A stretch of DNA of 64,000 nt from Glandiceps talaboti (lineage: Eukaryota; Hemichordata; Enteropneusta; Spengelidae): positions 21,278,584 to 21,342,583 of the forward strand of contig NC_135566.1 in the NCBI RefSeq assembly GCF_964340395.1. The letters are read 5' to 3'. A program made the translations under genes and the position numbers. Below are positions 12,189 to 25,007 of this stretch, one piece after another (position 1 is the first letter of the stretch; each line of letters starts with the position of its first letter). A model generated the notes under the pieces. The model ran no database searches and had not been told where the DNA came from. It saw only the letters and a list, made by a program, of their open reading frames with translations.

Positions 12189-15178
12189 AACCAACCATTT
12201 ATATATCTACTGAGTTCTATCTACCAGTGTTTACAAATAAAGTCTTATTACCACAACCAACCTTTTATATATCTACTGAGTTCTATCTACCAGTGTTTAC
12301 AAATAAACAGTCTTATTACCACAACCAACCTTTTATATATCTACTGAGTTCTATCTACCAGTGTTTACAAATAAACAGTCTTATTACCACAACCAACCAT
12401 TTATATATCTACTGAGTTCTATCTACCAGTGTTTACAAATAAAGTCTTATTACCACAACCAACCATTTATATATCTACTGAGTTCTATCTACCAGTGTTT
12501 ACAAATAAACAGTCTTATTACCACAACCAACCATTTATATATCTACTGAGTTCTATCTACCAGTGTTTACAAATAAACAGTCTTATTACCACAACCAACC
12601 TTTTATATATCTACTGAGTTCTATCTACCAGTGTTTACAAATAAACAGTCTTATTACCACAACCAACCTTTTATATATCTACTGAGTTCTATCTACCAGT
12701 GTTTACAAATAAACAGTCTTATTACCACAACCAACCATTTATATATCTACTGAGTTCTATCTACCAGTGTTTACAAATAAACAGTCTTATTATCACAACC
12801 AACCTTTTATATATCTACTGAGTTCTATCTACCAGTGTTTACAAATAAACAGTCTTATTATCACAACCAACCATTTATATATCTACTGAGTTCTATCTAC
12901 CATTGTTTACAAATAGTCTTATTACCACAACCAACCATTTATATATCTACTGAGTTCTATCTACCAGTGTTTACAAATAAAGTCTTATTACCACAACCAA
13001 CCATTTATATATCTACTGAGTTCTATCTACCAGTGTTTACAAATAAACAGTCTTATTACCACAACCAACCATTTATATATCTACTGAGTTCTATCTACCA
13101 GTGTTTACAAATAAACAGTCTTATTACCACAACCAACCTTTTATATATCTACTGAGTTCTATCTACCAGTGTTTACAAATAAACAGTCTTATTACCACAA
13201 CCAACCATTTATATATCTACTGAGTTCTATCTACCAGTGTTTACAAATAAACAGTCTTATTACCACAACCAACCATTTATATATCTACTGAGTTCTATCT
13301 ACCAGTGTTTACAAATAAACAGTCTTATTACCACAACCAACCTTTTATATATCTACTGAGTTCTATCTACCAGTGTTTACAAATAAACAGTCTTATTACC
13401 ACAACCAACCATTTATATATCTACTGAGTTCTATCTACCAGTGTTTACAAATAAACAGTCTTATTACCACAACCAACCATTTATATATCTACTGAGTTCT
13501 ATCTACCAGTGTTTACAAATAAACAGTCTTATTACCACAACCAACCATTTATATATCTACTGAGTTCTATCTACCAGTGTTTACAAATAAACAGTCTTAT
13601 TACCACAACCAACCATTTATATATCTACTGAGTTCTATCTACCAGTGTTTACAAATAAACAGTCTTATTACCACAACCAACCATTTATATATCTACTGAG
13701 TTCTATCTACCAGTGTTTACAAATAAAGTCTTATTACCACAACCAACCATTTATATATCTACTGAGTTCTATCTACCAGTGTTTACAAATAAACAGTCTT
13801 ATTACCACAACCAACCATTTATATATCTACTGAGTTCTATCTACCAGTGTTTACAAATAAACAGTCTTATTATCACAACCAACCTTTTATATATCTACTG
13901 AGTTTTATCTACCAGTGTTTACAAATAAACAGTCTTATTACCACAACCAACCTTTTATATATCTACTGAGTTCTATCTACCAGTGTTTACAAATAAACAG
14001 TCTTATTATCACAACCAACCTTTTATATATCTACTGAGTTCTATCTACCAGTGTTTACAAATAAAGTCTTATTACCACAACCAACCATTTATATATCTAC
14101 TGAGTTCTATCTACCAGTGTTTACAAATAAACAGTCTTATTACCACAACCAACCTTTTATATATCTACTGAGTTCTATCTACCAGTGTTTACAAATAAAC
14201 AGTCTTATTACCACAACCAACCATTTATATATCTACTGAGTTCTATCTACCAGTGTTTACAAATAAACAGTCTTATTACCACAACCAACCATTTATATAT
14301 CTACTGAGTTCTATCTACCAGTGTTTACAAATAAACAGTCTTATTACCACAACCAACCATTTATATATCTACTGAGTTCTATCTACCAGTGTTTACAAAT
14401 AAACAGTCTTATTACCACAACCAACCATTTATATATCTACTGAGTTCTATCTACCAGTGTTTACAAATATAGTCTTATTACCACAACCAACCTTTTATAT
14501 ATCTACTGAGTTCTATCTACCAGTGTTTACAAATAAACAGTCTTATTATCACAACCAACCTTTTATATATCTACTGAGTTCTATCTACCAGTGTTTACAA
14601 ATAAAGTCTTATTACCACAACCAACCATTTATATATCTACTGAGTTCTATCTACCAGTATTTACAAATAAACAGTCTTATTACCACAACCAACCATTTAT
14701 ATATCTACTGAGTTCTATCTACCAGTGTTTACAAATAAACAGTCTTATTACCACAACCAACCATTTATATATCTACTGAGTTCTATCTACCAGTGTTTAC
14801 AAATAAACAGTCTTATTACCACAACCAACCATTTATATATCTACTGAGTTCTATCTACCAGTGTTTACAAATAAACAGTCTTATTACCACAACCAACCAT
14901 TTATATATCTACTGAGTTCTATCTACCAGTGTTTACAAATAAACAGTCTTATTACCACAACCAACCATTTATATATCTACTGAGTTCTATCTACCAGTGT
15001 TTACAAATAAAGTCTTATTACCACAACCAACCATTTATATATCTACTGAGTTCTATCTACCAGTGTTTACAAATAAACAGTCTTATTACCACAACCAACC
15101 ATTTATATATCTACTGAGTTCTATCTACCAGTGTTTACAAATAAACAGTCTTATTACCACAACCAACCATTTATATAT
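12189..15178. repeat. 68-bp minisatellite, about 44 copies
   Basis: The unit includes TCTTATTACCACAACCAACC, ATTTATATATCTACTGAG and CAGTGTTTACAAATAAACAG. Most units are 68 bp; some are about 65 bp through loss of bases at the unit junction. Variants such as CCATTT/CCTTTT alternate along the array. The many short open frames beginning MFTNKQSYYHNQ are translations of the repeat. It lies between the 3' ends of the two convergent genes. Confidence 0.97.
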
Positions 15179-15390
15179 CCAAGACTTGGCAGTAGTAATT
15201 AATTTACAAATCAAAGGGAGTTAGACAAGATTTTACTAATTCAGGTGTGATAAACATTTAGCTGGTAGAATATACTTGAAACAATGGAATAATTCTCTAT
15301 ATTGCTCATTTCTAAACATTATCCCATACACCATAAATTGTGTTTTTATTGTCTACTGTACCTGTAGGTTAGGAACTCAAGTCTATATCT

Positions 15391-15798
15391 AAAGTGGCCA
15401 TATTGATGAGGATTTGGTATTTATTTAGGATTTTTTAATTTATAAAACAATTTTATCATCATGGCGTCCTATTTGATAAATCAGTGTGAAACTATATAGA
15501 CCAAGTTTGTGTTTGTCACTCAATATTTTGCAAAAGATTAATAAATATGTAAAAGGTTTGTTATTGTACATAAATACAATAACTTTTTACGTACAATAAC
15601 AAACTTTTTACGTACAATAACAAACTTTTTACATGTTTTTAAAAAAAAAAATAGCTTTTTGCAAAATATTGAGTGACAAACACAAACTTGGTCTATGTAG
15701 TTTCACACTGATTTATCAAGTAGGAAGCCATGATAAAATTGTTTTATAAATTAAAAAATCCAAAATAAATACCAAATCCTCATTAATATGGCCACTTT
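15391..15798. mobile_element. Palindromic MITE, AGTGGCCATAT family, copy 1
   Basis: Two arms of about 170-190 bp form a near-perfect inverted repeat. The left arm starts AAAGTGGCCATATTGATGAG and contains GACCAAGTTTGTGTTTGTCA. The right arm has the reverse complement, ending ATATGGCCACTTT. The centre carries alternating ACAATAACAAAC and TTTTTACGTAC. No protein is encoded. Related copies are at 23168 and 55697. Confidence 0.9.
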
Positions 15799-16014
15799 CA
15801 CAAATATCCAGTAGCACTGACAAATTAAAGTTACACACAATCTTGTACGGTAGTTACATATCAGAATTTGTAATTGTCAGTATCCTAAATCAACTAGTAG
15901 GCTTTCACACTCACATTACAACTTTATTCTTTTTGTAATATCAGAAAAAATATCCCTCAAGAATGAAAAATAATGGAGAATACTACATGTTGTGTACTTC
16001 ACTTGAATATCATA

Positions 16015-16020
16015 TTTATT
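16015..16020 (-). terminator. Possible poly(A) signal of the LRR gene
   Basis: The reverse strand reads AATAAA here, 566 nt past the LRR stop codon. This is a plausible 3' end, but only the hexamer supports it. A diverged GT-rich repeat lies between the stop codon and this hexamer. Confidence 0.3.
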
Positions 16021-16089
16021 CCATTATATATATATATAGCCATGAGGAGTGTTTCCTTCAATCCTTGCTGTCAGTATGGTTTATGTTGA

Positions 16090-16425
16090 ACACTTGCATG
16101 AATCATACACCCTACATGTGGTGGAGGTGGGGGTTGGGTGATGGGGTTGGAGTGGGGTGGTGGTCTATGCATGAACCATACACCCTTCACGTGTGTGTGT
16201 GTGTGTGGGGGGGTGTCTATGTATGAACCATACACTCTACACATGTGTGTGTGTGGGGGGGGGGGTGTGTCTATGTATGCACCATACACTCTACACATAT
16301 GTGTGTGTGTGGGGGGTGACTGTATGAACCATGCACTCTACACTTGTGTGTGTGTGTGTGTGGGGGGGGGGGGTGTCTATGTATGAACCATACACCCTAC
16401 ACATGTAGGGGGGTGTATGCATGAA
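16090..16425. repeat. GT/G-run minisatellite, five diverged units
   Basis: Units of roughly 60-70 bp combine ATGAACCATACACTCTACAC with a (GT)n run and a run of up to twelve G. Dinucleotide and homopolymer lengths differ between units. It would fall in the 3' UTR or 3' flank of the LRR gene. Confidence 0.85.
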
Positions 16426-16585
16426 CTTTTCACAGTATAAAACCAACGAAATGTTACTTTAGGTCATTACATAGAAAAAATGTGACAGTCATTAGATGAC
16501 GTTGTAGGAAAGATAATCAAAATTAAGAGAGCCAATCTACTGCTGATGGATCATCTACTTCTAAGAAATCTCCAGGATTGGCAGC

Positions 16586-16692
16586 CTACATTACTGGGCC
16601 ATCATTGCCTTGTTGCCATATTACATCATCATCATGGCAACTGTTGTTTTCTTCATCAGGATCATAATCGTCCTCATCATCACTCCAGCGAG
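16586..16692 (-). CDS. LRR gene, terminal exon with acidic tail
   Basis: After the acceptor ATTGCAG the exon completes a proline codon, then encodes RWSDDEDDYDPDEENN, a CHDDD segment and a GNDGPVM end before TAG at 16586-16588. Of 34 residues, about 12 are Asp or Glu, so the tail is strongly acidic and probably disordered. It is outside the repeat fold. Similar acidic tails occur in many LRR proteins and do not define a family. The 30-bp array begins only about 60 bp upstream of the acceptor. Confidence 0.85.
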
Positions 16693-16754
16693 CTGCAATT
16701 TGAAACAAAGTGAGAGATGTTTTTATGTACATGTATACATGACTTTTGTAATGT

Positions 16755-17476
16755 TGCTCTATGTATATGTATCACAATAGACAATACTCTATGTATATGT
16801 ATCACAATATACAATACTCTATGTATATGCATCACAATAGACAATACTCTATGTATATGCATCACAATAGACAATACTCTATGTATATGTATCACAATAT
16901 ACAATACTCTGTATATGCATCACAATAGACAATACTCTATGTATATGTATCACAATATACAATACTCTATGTATATGTATCACGATAGACAATACTCTAT
17001 GTATATGTATCACAATATACAATACTCTATGTATATGTATCACAATATACAATACTCTATGTATATGCATCACAATAGACAATACTCTATGTATATGTAT
17101 CACGATAGACAATACTCTATGTATATGCATCACAATATACAATACTCTGTATATGTATCACAATATACAATACTCTATGTATATGTATCACAATATACAA
17201 TACTCTGTGTATATGCATCACAATATACAATACTCTATGTATATGTATCACAATATACAATACTCTGTGTATACATCACAATAGACAATACTCTGTGTAT
17301 ATGTATCACAATATACAATACTCTATGTATATGTATCACAATATACAATACTCTATGTATATGTATCACAATATACAATACTCTATGTATATTCATCACA
17401 ATATACAATACTCTATGTATATGTATCACAATATACAATACTCTATGTATCATAATATACAATACTCTATGTATGT
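16755..17476. repeat. 30-bp minisatellite in the last LRR intron, about 24 copies
   Basis: The unit CTATGTATATGTATCACAAT plus ATACAATACT recurs, with TATAC/AGAC and TGT/TGC variants and a few shortened units. The 253-codon + strand open frame through it (IYNTLCICIT-like repeats) exists because 30 is a multiple of three. It is a repeat translation, not a gene. Confidence 0.96.
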
Positions 17477-17845
17477 AAAATTAAATGATTGAAAACGTAA
17501 GCAACAGAACTATTTCAAATTGACCTAGAATGTTATAAGAAAATTGTCATCCAATTTTGGGAAAGGGTTATTTTCAAAGAACAGTTAAACTGTGTTATTA
17601 TGTCACTTAAAAATTGACTACATTCTTCTCTCTCTTTTCTTTTTATCATAATTATTGTCAATTTTGCCTCTTCTGTCTTAATATGTGTTTTTATAATTTC
17701 TTTGCAGTATTACCTAAAACAATTTGACCATAAGGTCAGACCGTTTTAGGAGAATTATTAGTTGGCTGTTTCAATCATCATTACAGTTCTTTTCCCAGAA
17801 GCAAGCCAATGCACCCCCTCTCCCACCCTCCCCTACCTCCACCCA

Positions 17846-17954
17846 CACATACATACGTACGTACGTACGTACGTACGTACGTACGTACGTACATACATAC
17901 ATACATACATACCTACATACATACATACATACATACATACATACATACATACAT
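17846..17954. repeat. Tetranucleotide tract (ACGT)n then (ACAT)n
   Basis: A run of TACG repeats passes into TACA repeats, with one interruption (ACCTACAT). It ends about 31 bp from the splice donor of the exon at 17987, so the intron begins almost directly in simple repeat. The ACGT part is self-complementary and could form cruciform or Z-type DNA. Confidence 0.93.
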
Positions 17955-17986
17955 AAAGAGACAAATGTGGAGACATTAAAACTTAC

Positions 17987-18103
17987 GTATTCCAATCATC
18001 ATATTGTAGTTAGGATATTTAGTTTGTACTGCCAAGTTCTGTAAGCTCACTTCTATTTTACAGTTCTCAAATGCAACAACACAGTCACTTGTTACTCTTG
18101 TTC
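17987..18103 (-). CDS. LRR gene, penultimate exon
   Basis: The acceptor CTCTTTAG precedes GA, which completes a glycine codon. The exon then encodes TRVTSDCVVAFEN, CKIEVSLQNLAVQ and TKYPNYNMMIGI, and leaves one C before the donor GTAAGT. That C joins CT of the terminal exon to give proline. It follows the last recognisable repeat and has only weak LRR spacing (VSLQNLAV), so it is probably the C-terminal cap. Confidence 0.85.
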
Positions 18104-18617
18104 CTAAAGAGAAAACAATCCCAATCATCATATCAAATAAACAGAGATAATTATTACTTTGAAATTGAAAACATCAGAAAATATAGTCCCTGTTGCAGCT
18201 ATAATACATGTGTATTGCCTTTAAGTGCAACTCTGGCCAAAACTTAATCACAGATAATATAACTCCAAAATGTTTCAAGTTAAGCTTTTATCATGGCCAC
18301 ATAGAGATTAGACATACTGGGGATATGCATGGTTTAACAGTATTCTTAATAATAACATTGTCTTATTGCACACATCACAGAAAACATATCTCAATGAATA
18401 CATTACAGTTTGTGTTTTTATTTACGTCGTAATAAATAAGTACCACACCACATTGTACATGTATATTATATGTGTGGGCAGTACTAGTAACGGTGAAGAC
18501 TGTTGATTTATTTTAACATTTCTTTGAATATTCCAATAGATGGTGTGCAGATAATGTTATTTGTGAGATTGTTCCTATCAGTTATGGTTTGATGGAGGAC
18601 AACAACATATTTATTTA
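18104..18617. other. Intronic sequence without a gene
   Basis: This is intron between the exon at 18103 and the 47-bp array. A 74-codon + strand open frame at 18208 has no recognisable motif and I do not call it. Confidence 0.6.
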
Positions 18618-21600
18618 GGCTGATATAATGTGGAAGTGTGTGAATGAGATTGTCTGGTTACAGTGGCTGATATAATGTGGAAGTGTGTGAATGAGATTGT
18701 CTGGTTACAGTGGCTGATATAATGTGGAGGTGTGTGAATGAGATTGTCTGGTTACAGTGGCTAATATATTGTGGATGTGTGTGAATGAGATTGTCTGGTT
18801 ACAGTGGCTGATATAATGTGGAGGTGTGTGAATGAGATTGTCTGGTTACAGTGGCTAATATATTGTGGATGTGTGTGAATGAGATTGTCTGGTTACAGTG
18901 GCTGATATAATGTGGAGGTGTGTGAATGAGATTGTCTGGTTACAGTGGCTGATATAATGTGGAAGTGTGTGAATGAGATTGTCTGGTTACAGTGGCTGAT
19001 ATAATGTGGATGTGTGTGAATGAGATTGTCTGGTTACAGTGGCTGATATAATGTGGAGATGTGTGAATGAGAATATCTGGTTACAGTGGCTGATATAATG
19101 TGGAAGTGTGTGAATGAGACCGTCTGGTTACAGTGGCTGATATAATGTGGAAGTGTGTGAATGAGATTGTCTGGTTACAGTGGCTGATATAATGTGGAAG
19201 TGTGTGAATGATATTGTCTGGTTACAGTGGCTGATATAATGTGGAAGCGTGTGAATGAGATTGTCTGGTTACAGTGGATGATATAATGTGGAAGTGTGTG
19301 AATGAGATTATCTGGTTACAGTGGCTGATATAATGTGGAAGTGTGTGAATGAGATTGTCTGGTTACAGTGGCTGATATAATGTGGAGGTGTGTGAATGAG
19401 ATTGTCTGGTTACAGTGGCTGATATAATGTGGAAGTGTGTGAATGAGATTGTCTGGTTACAGTGGCTGATATAATGTGGAGGTGTGTGAATGAGATTGTC
19501 TGGTTACAGTGGCTAATATATTGTGGATGTGTGTGAATGAGATTGTCTGGTTACAGTGGCTGATATAATGTGGAAGTGTGTGAATGAGATTATCTGGTTA
19601 CAGTGGCTGATATAATGTGGAAGTGTGTGAATGAGATTGTCTGGTTACAGTGGATGATATAATGTGGAAGTGTGTGAATGAGATTATCTGGTTACAGTGG
19701 CTGATATAATGTGGAAGTGTGTGAATGAGATTGTCTGGTTACAGTGGCTGATATAATGTGGAAGTGTGTCAATGAGATTGTCTGGTTACAGTGGCTGATA
19801 TAATGTGGAGATGTGTGAATGAGATTGTCTGGTTACAGTGGCTGATATAATGTGGAGGTGTGTGAATGAGATTGTCTGGTTACAGTGGCTGATATAAGGT
19901 GGAAGTGTGTGAATGAGATTGTCTGGTTACAGTGGCTGATATAATGTGGAAGTGTGTGAATGAGATTGTCTGGTTACAGTGGATGATATAATGTGGAAGT
20001 GTGTGAATGATATTGTCTGGTTAGAGTGGCTAATATAATGTGGAAGTGTGTGAATGAGATTGTCTGGTTACAGTGGCTGATATAATGTGGATGTGTGTGA
20101 ATGAGATTGTCTGGTTAGAGTGGCTGATATAATGTGGAAGTGTATGAATGAGATTGTCTGGTTACAGTGGCTGATATAATGTGGATGTGTCTGAATGAGA
20201 TTGTCTGGTTACAGTGGCTGATATAATGTGGATGTGTGTGAATGAGATTGTCTGGTTACAGTGGCTGATATAATGTGGAGGTGTGTGAATGAGATTGTCT
20301 GGTTACAGTGGCTAATATATTGTGGATGTGTGTGAATGAGACCGTCTGGTTACAGTGGCTGATATAATGTGGAAGTGTGTGAATGAGATTGTCTGGTTAC
20401 AGTGGCTAATATATTGTGGATGTGTGTGAATGAGATTGTCTGGTTACAGTGGCTGATATAATGTGGAGGTGTGTGAATGAGATTGTCTGGTTACAGTGGA
20501 TGATATAATGTGGATGTGTGAATGAGATTGTCTGGTTACAGTGGCTGATATAATGTGGAAGTGTGTGAATGAGATTGTCTGGTTACAGTGGCTGATATAA
20601 TGTGGAAGTGTGTGAATGAGATTGTCTGGTTACAGTGGCTGATATAATGTGGAAGTGTGTGAATGAGATTGTCTGGTTACAGTGGCTGATATAATGTGGA
20701 AGTGTGTGAATGAGATTGTCTGGTTAGAGTGGCTGATATAATGTGGAAGTGTGTGAATGAGATTGTCTGGTTACAGTGGCTGATATAATGTGGAAGTGTG
20801 TGAATGAGATTGTCTGGTTAGAGTGGATGATATAATGTGGAAGTGTGTGAATGAGATTGTCTGGTTACAGTGGCTGATATAATGTGGAAGTGTGTGAATG
20901 AGATTGTCTGGTTACAGTGGCTGATATAATGTGGAAGTGTGTGAATGAGATTGTCTGGTTACAGTGGCTGATATAATGTGGAAGTGTGTGAATGAGATTG
21001 TCTGGTTACAGTGGCTGATATAATGTGGAAGTGTGTGAATGGGATTGTCTGGTTACAGTGGCTGATATAATGTGGAAGTGTGTGAATGAGATTGTCTGGT
21101 TACAGTGGCTGATATAATGTGGAAGTGTGTGAATGAGATTGTCTGGTTAGAGTGGATGATATAATGTGGAAGTGTGTGAATGAGATTGTCTGGTTACAGT
21201 GGCTGATATAATGTGGAAGTGTGTGAATGAGATTGTCTGGTTAGAGTGGATGATATAATGTGGAAGTGTGTGAATGAGATTGTCTGGTTACAGTGGCTGA
21301 TATAATGTGGATGTCTGTGAATGAGACCGTCTGGTTACAGTGGCTGATATAATGTGGAAGTGTGTGAATGAGATTGTCTGGTTACAGTGGCTGATATAAT
21401 GTGGAGATGTGTGAATGAGATTGTCTGGTTACAGTGGCTGATACAATGTGGAAGTGTGTGAATGAGATTGTCTGGTTACAGTGGCTGATATAATGTGGAG
21501 ATGTGTGAATGAGATTGTCTGGTTACAGTGGCTGATATAAGGTGGAAGTGTGTGAATGAGATTGTCTGGTTACAGTGGCTAATATAATGTGGAGGTGTGT

Positions 21601-23167
21601 GAATGAGATTGTCTGGTTACAGTGGCTGATATAATGTGGAGATGTGTGAATGAGATTGTCTGGTTACAGTGGCTGATATAAGGTGGAAGTGTGTGAATGA
21701 GATTGTCTGGTTACAGTGGCTAATATAATGTGGAGGTGTGTGAATGAGATTGTCTGGTTACAGTGGCTGATATAATGTGGAGATGTGTGAATGAGACTGT
21801 CTGGTTACAGTGGCTGATATAATGTGGAAGTGTGTGAATGAGATTGTCTGGTTACAGTGGATGATATAATGTGGATGTGTGAATGAGATTGTCTGGTTAC
21901 AGTGGCTGATATAATGTGGAAGTGTGTGAATGAGATTGTCTGGTTACAGTGGCTGATATAATGTGGAAGTGTGTGAATGAGATTGTCTGGTTACAGTGGC
22001 TGATATAATGTGGAAGTGTGTGAATGAGATTGTCTGGTTACAGTGGCTGATATAATGTGGAAGTGTGTCAATGAGATTGTCTGGTTACAGTGGCTGATAT
22101 AATGTGGAGATGTGTGAATGAGATTGTCTGGTTACAGTGGCTGATATAATGTGGAGGTGTGTGAATGAGATTGTCTGGTTACAGTGGCTGATATAAGGTG
22201 GAAGTGTGTGAATGAGATTGTCTGGTTACAGTGGCTGATATAATGTGGAAGTGTGTGAATGAGATTGTCTGGTTACAGTGGATGATATAATGTGGAAGTG
22301 TGTGAATGATATTGTCTGGTTAGAGTGGCTAATATAATGTGGAAGTGTGTGAATGAGATTGTCTGGTTACAGTGGCTGATATAATGTGGATGTGTGTGAA
22401 TGAGATTGTCTGGTTAGAGTGGCTGATATAATGTGGAAGTGTATGAATGAGATTGTCTGGTTACAGTGGCTGATATAATGTGGATGTGTCTGAATGAGAT
22501 TGTCTGGTTACAGTGGCTGATATAATGTGGATGTGTGTGAATGAGATTGTCTGGTTACAGTGGCTGATATAATGTGGAGGTGTGTGAATGAGATTGTCTG
22601 GTTACAGTGGCTAATATATTGTGGATGTGTGTGAATGAGACCGTCTGGTTACAGTGGCTGATATAATGTGGAAGTGTGTGAATGAGATTGTCTGGTTACA
22701 GTGGCTGATATAATGTGGAAGTGTGTGAATGAGATTGTCTGGTTAGAGTGGATGATATAATGTGGAAGTGTGTGAATGAGATTGTCTGGTTACAGTGGCT
22801 GATATAATGTGGAAGTGTGTGAATGAGATTGTCTGGTTAGAGTGGATGATATAATGTGGAAGTGTGTGAATGAGATTGTCTGGTTACAGTGGCTGATATA
22901 ATGTGGAAGTGTGTGAATGAGATTGTCTGGTTAGAGTGGATGATATAATGTGGAAGTGTGTGAATGAGATTGTCTGGTTACAGTGGCTGATATAATGTGG
23001 ATGTGTGAATGAGATTGTCTGGTTACAGTGGCTGATATAATGTGGAAGTGTGTGAATGAGATTGTCTGATTACAGTGGCTGATATAATGTGGAGGTGTGT
23101 GAATGAGATTGTCTGGTTACAGTGGCTGATATAATGTGGAAGTGTGTGAATGAGATTGTCTGGTTAG
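18618..23167. repeat. 47-bp minisatellite in an LRR intron, about 97 copies
   Basis: The unit is GTGGCTGATATAATGTGGAA followed by GTGTGTGAATGAGATTGTCT and GGTTACA. Variants (GGAGGT, GGATGT, CTAATATATTG, GTTAGAG, GATATTG) appear in fixed orders that recur: a variant string starting near 19769 is repeated from 22068, about 2.3 kb away, for at least 600 bp. On the transcribed strand each unit reads CACTTCCACATTATATCAG, a pyrimidine-rich stretch ending in CAG that resembles an acceptor. The array stops exactly at the MITE at 23168. Confidence 0.97.
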
Positions 23168-23368
23168 AGTGGCTATATGGATGAGGATTACAATAACAAA
23201 CATTTTACACATTTATTTAATCTTTACTTTGCAATGTATTGAATTGCAAACAAGGACTTGGTATATGATGTTTCACATTGACTTTTCAAGTAGAACGCTA
23301 TAATAAAATTGTTGTTTTAGAAATTCAAACTCCAAAATATATTCCCAATCTTCAACCATATGGCCACT
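23168..23368. mobile_element. AGTGGCCATAT MITE, copy 2, internally deleted
   Basis: The left end AGTGGCTATATGGATGAGGA keeps only about 20 bp of its arm before jumping to the central ACAATAACAAACATTTTACA. The right arm is complete and ends CCATATGGCCACT followed by TTAA. The left end abuts the last unit of the 47-bp array. Family membership is clear from the copies at 15391 and 55697. Confidence 0.85.
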
Positions 23369-23610
23369 TTAATTTAGTTGTGCATTTGAAGAACAGATCT
23401 GTTTTACAGAAATCAATGTCCTCTGTCCCAAGATGAATAATTAATGTATAAATGGTATGATTTTTTTTTTTTTTTTTCCCCCTAAAACCAGTGTCCCCTG
23501 TTGTATGTACTGTCTGTCTATGTTCAACAATCATGGAATGTCTATATTTCTGGGCAATGGCATCTTTTAGGTATCCAAACAGATTGTACAGATATTTATC
23601 TTACACTAAC
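23369..23610. other. Intronic sequence
   Basis: This is intron between the MITE and the exon at 23611, with a 19-base T run near 23461. No gene is seen. Confidence 0.6.
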
Positions 23611-23751
23611 CTCCAGCTGTAATGACTAGTGGATGTTCCCTGTCTGGATGTAGTTGTAACAATGGTAATATACCTTCATCTGAAATCCTATCACAACCAC
23701 TTACATCTAACTGTTGTAACTTGTAACAGTGCAGTGATAGTGTTCCAATAC
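23611..23751 (-). CDS. LRR gene exon with two leucine-rich repeats
   Basis: The acceptor TTGACTAG precedes GT, which completes a serine codon begun by the exon before. The exon encodes IGTLSLHCYKLQQLDVSGC, DRISDEGILPLLQLH and PDREHPLVITAG, and ends with one G before the donor GTTAGT. LQQLDVSGCDRISDEGI is a textbook cysteine-type LRR (LxxLDxSxCxxIxDxGI). It is 141 bp, in phase 1 at both ends, and so could be skipped without a frame change. Confidence 0.92.
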
Positions 23752-23757
23752 CTAGTC

Positions 23758-24680
23758 AAATATAATTATACAAGACTGTGTTATACAGATAGACAACATT
23801 TAAATACAATTATACAAGACTGTGTTATACAGATAGACAACATTTAAATATAATTATACAAGACTGTGTTATACAGATAGACAACATTTAAATATAATTA
23901 TACAAGACTGTGTTATACAGATAGACAACATTTAAATATAATTATACAAGACTGTGTTATACAGATAGACAACATTTAAATACAATTATACAAGACTGTG
24001 TTATATAGATAGACAACATTTAAATATAATTATACAAGACTGTGTTATAGAGATAGACAACATTTAAATACAATTATACAAGACTGTGTTATACAGATAG
24101 ACAACATTTAAATATAATTATACAAGACTGTGTTATACAGATAGACAACATTTAAATACAATTATACAAGACTGTGTTATACAGATAGACAACATTTAAA
24201 TATAATTATACAAGACTGTGTTATACAGATAGACAACATTTAAATACAATTATACAAGACTGTGTTATACAGATAGACAACATTTAAATATAATTATACA
24301 AGACTGTGATATACAGATAGACAACATTTAAATATAATTATACAAGACTGTGTTATACAGATAGACAACATTTAAATACAATTATACAAGACTGTGTTAT
24401 ACAGATAGACAACATTTAAATACAATTATACAAGACTGTGTTATACAGATAGACAACATTTAAATACAATTATACAAGACTGTGTTATACAGATAGACAA
24501 CATTTAAATACAATTATACAAGACTGTGTTATATAGATAGACAACATTTAAATATAATTATACAAGACTGTGTTATACAGATAGACAACATTTAAATACA
24601 ATTATACAAGACTGTGTTATACAGATAGACAACATTTAAATACAATTATACAAGACTGTGTTATACAGATAGACAACATT
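23758..24680. repeat. 44-bp minisatellite abutting a splice acceptor, about 21 copies
   Basis: The unit TGTGTTATACAGATAGACAA plus CATTTAAATATAATTATACAAGAC recurs with little change. It starts six bases from the acceptor of the exon ending at 23751, so the 3' end of that intron, including any branch point, probably lies in repeat DNA. On the transcribed strand each unit holds TATAACACAG, acceptor-like but with a weak pyrimidine tract. Confidence 0.96.
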
Positions 24681-24919
24681 CAAATGCAACTGGAATACAC
24701 TGTTGCTATAAACTATGCTGGAATTATTAGTTAATGGTGCTATTTGAATAAAATAAGTGCAGAAAACATGTTTATTTAGGAAAGAAATGGCTTGATACCA
24801 TTCCCAACTGGCAAATAGTGACAAAGGAAATAACATGTATTCTCTCTTGAAATGAATACACAGTCTGTGGGTCTGTTTTCAAATTTCTTGTTGATATATT
24901 GTAAATTTCTCATACTTAC
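24681..24919. other. Intronic sequence
   Basis: Unique intron sequence lies between the 44-bp array and the donor at 24919. A 66-codon minus-strand frame here has no motif and is not called. Confidence 0.6.
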
Positions 24920-25007
24920 TATCATCTGTAAGTTCAAGGCACGCTCTTGCTGTCACAAACTTCAGCTTTCCTTCAATGGCTATCCTTATTATACTGTTAT
25001 CTCCCAC
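24920..25007 (-). CDS. LRR gene exon whose 5' end is copied in an array
   Basis: The acceptor TATTTGTAG at 25008-25016 precedes GTGGGAGATAACAGTATAAT. The exon encodes VGDNSIIRIAIEGKLKF and VTARACLELTDD, then leaves one A before the donor GTAAGT. It enters in phase 0 from the exon ending at 27700 and leaves in phase 1, matching the next exon. KLKFVTARACLELTDDS is a cysteine-type LRR. The first 20 nt and the acceptor are identical to the 50-bp unit that fills the next 2 kb of intron. The frame before them is fixed by the upstream exon, so I choose the innermost copy as the true start. Confidence 0.88.

Noticed and set aside
12095-15224. Many open frames of 62-106 codons starting MFTNK
   Set aside because: All are frames of the 68-bp unit, ended and restarted by units with small indels.
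16717-17478. 253-codon + strand open frame, the longest in the window
   Set aside because: It is the translation of a 30-bp minisatellite (multiple of three) with IYNTLCICIT-like repeats, and the minus strand is just as open.
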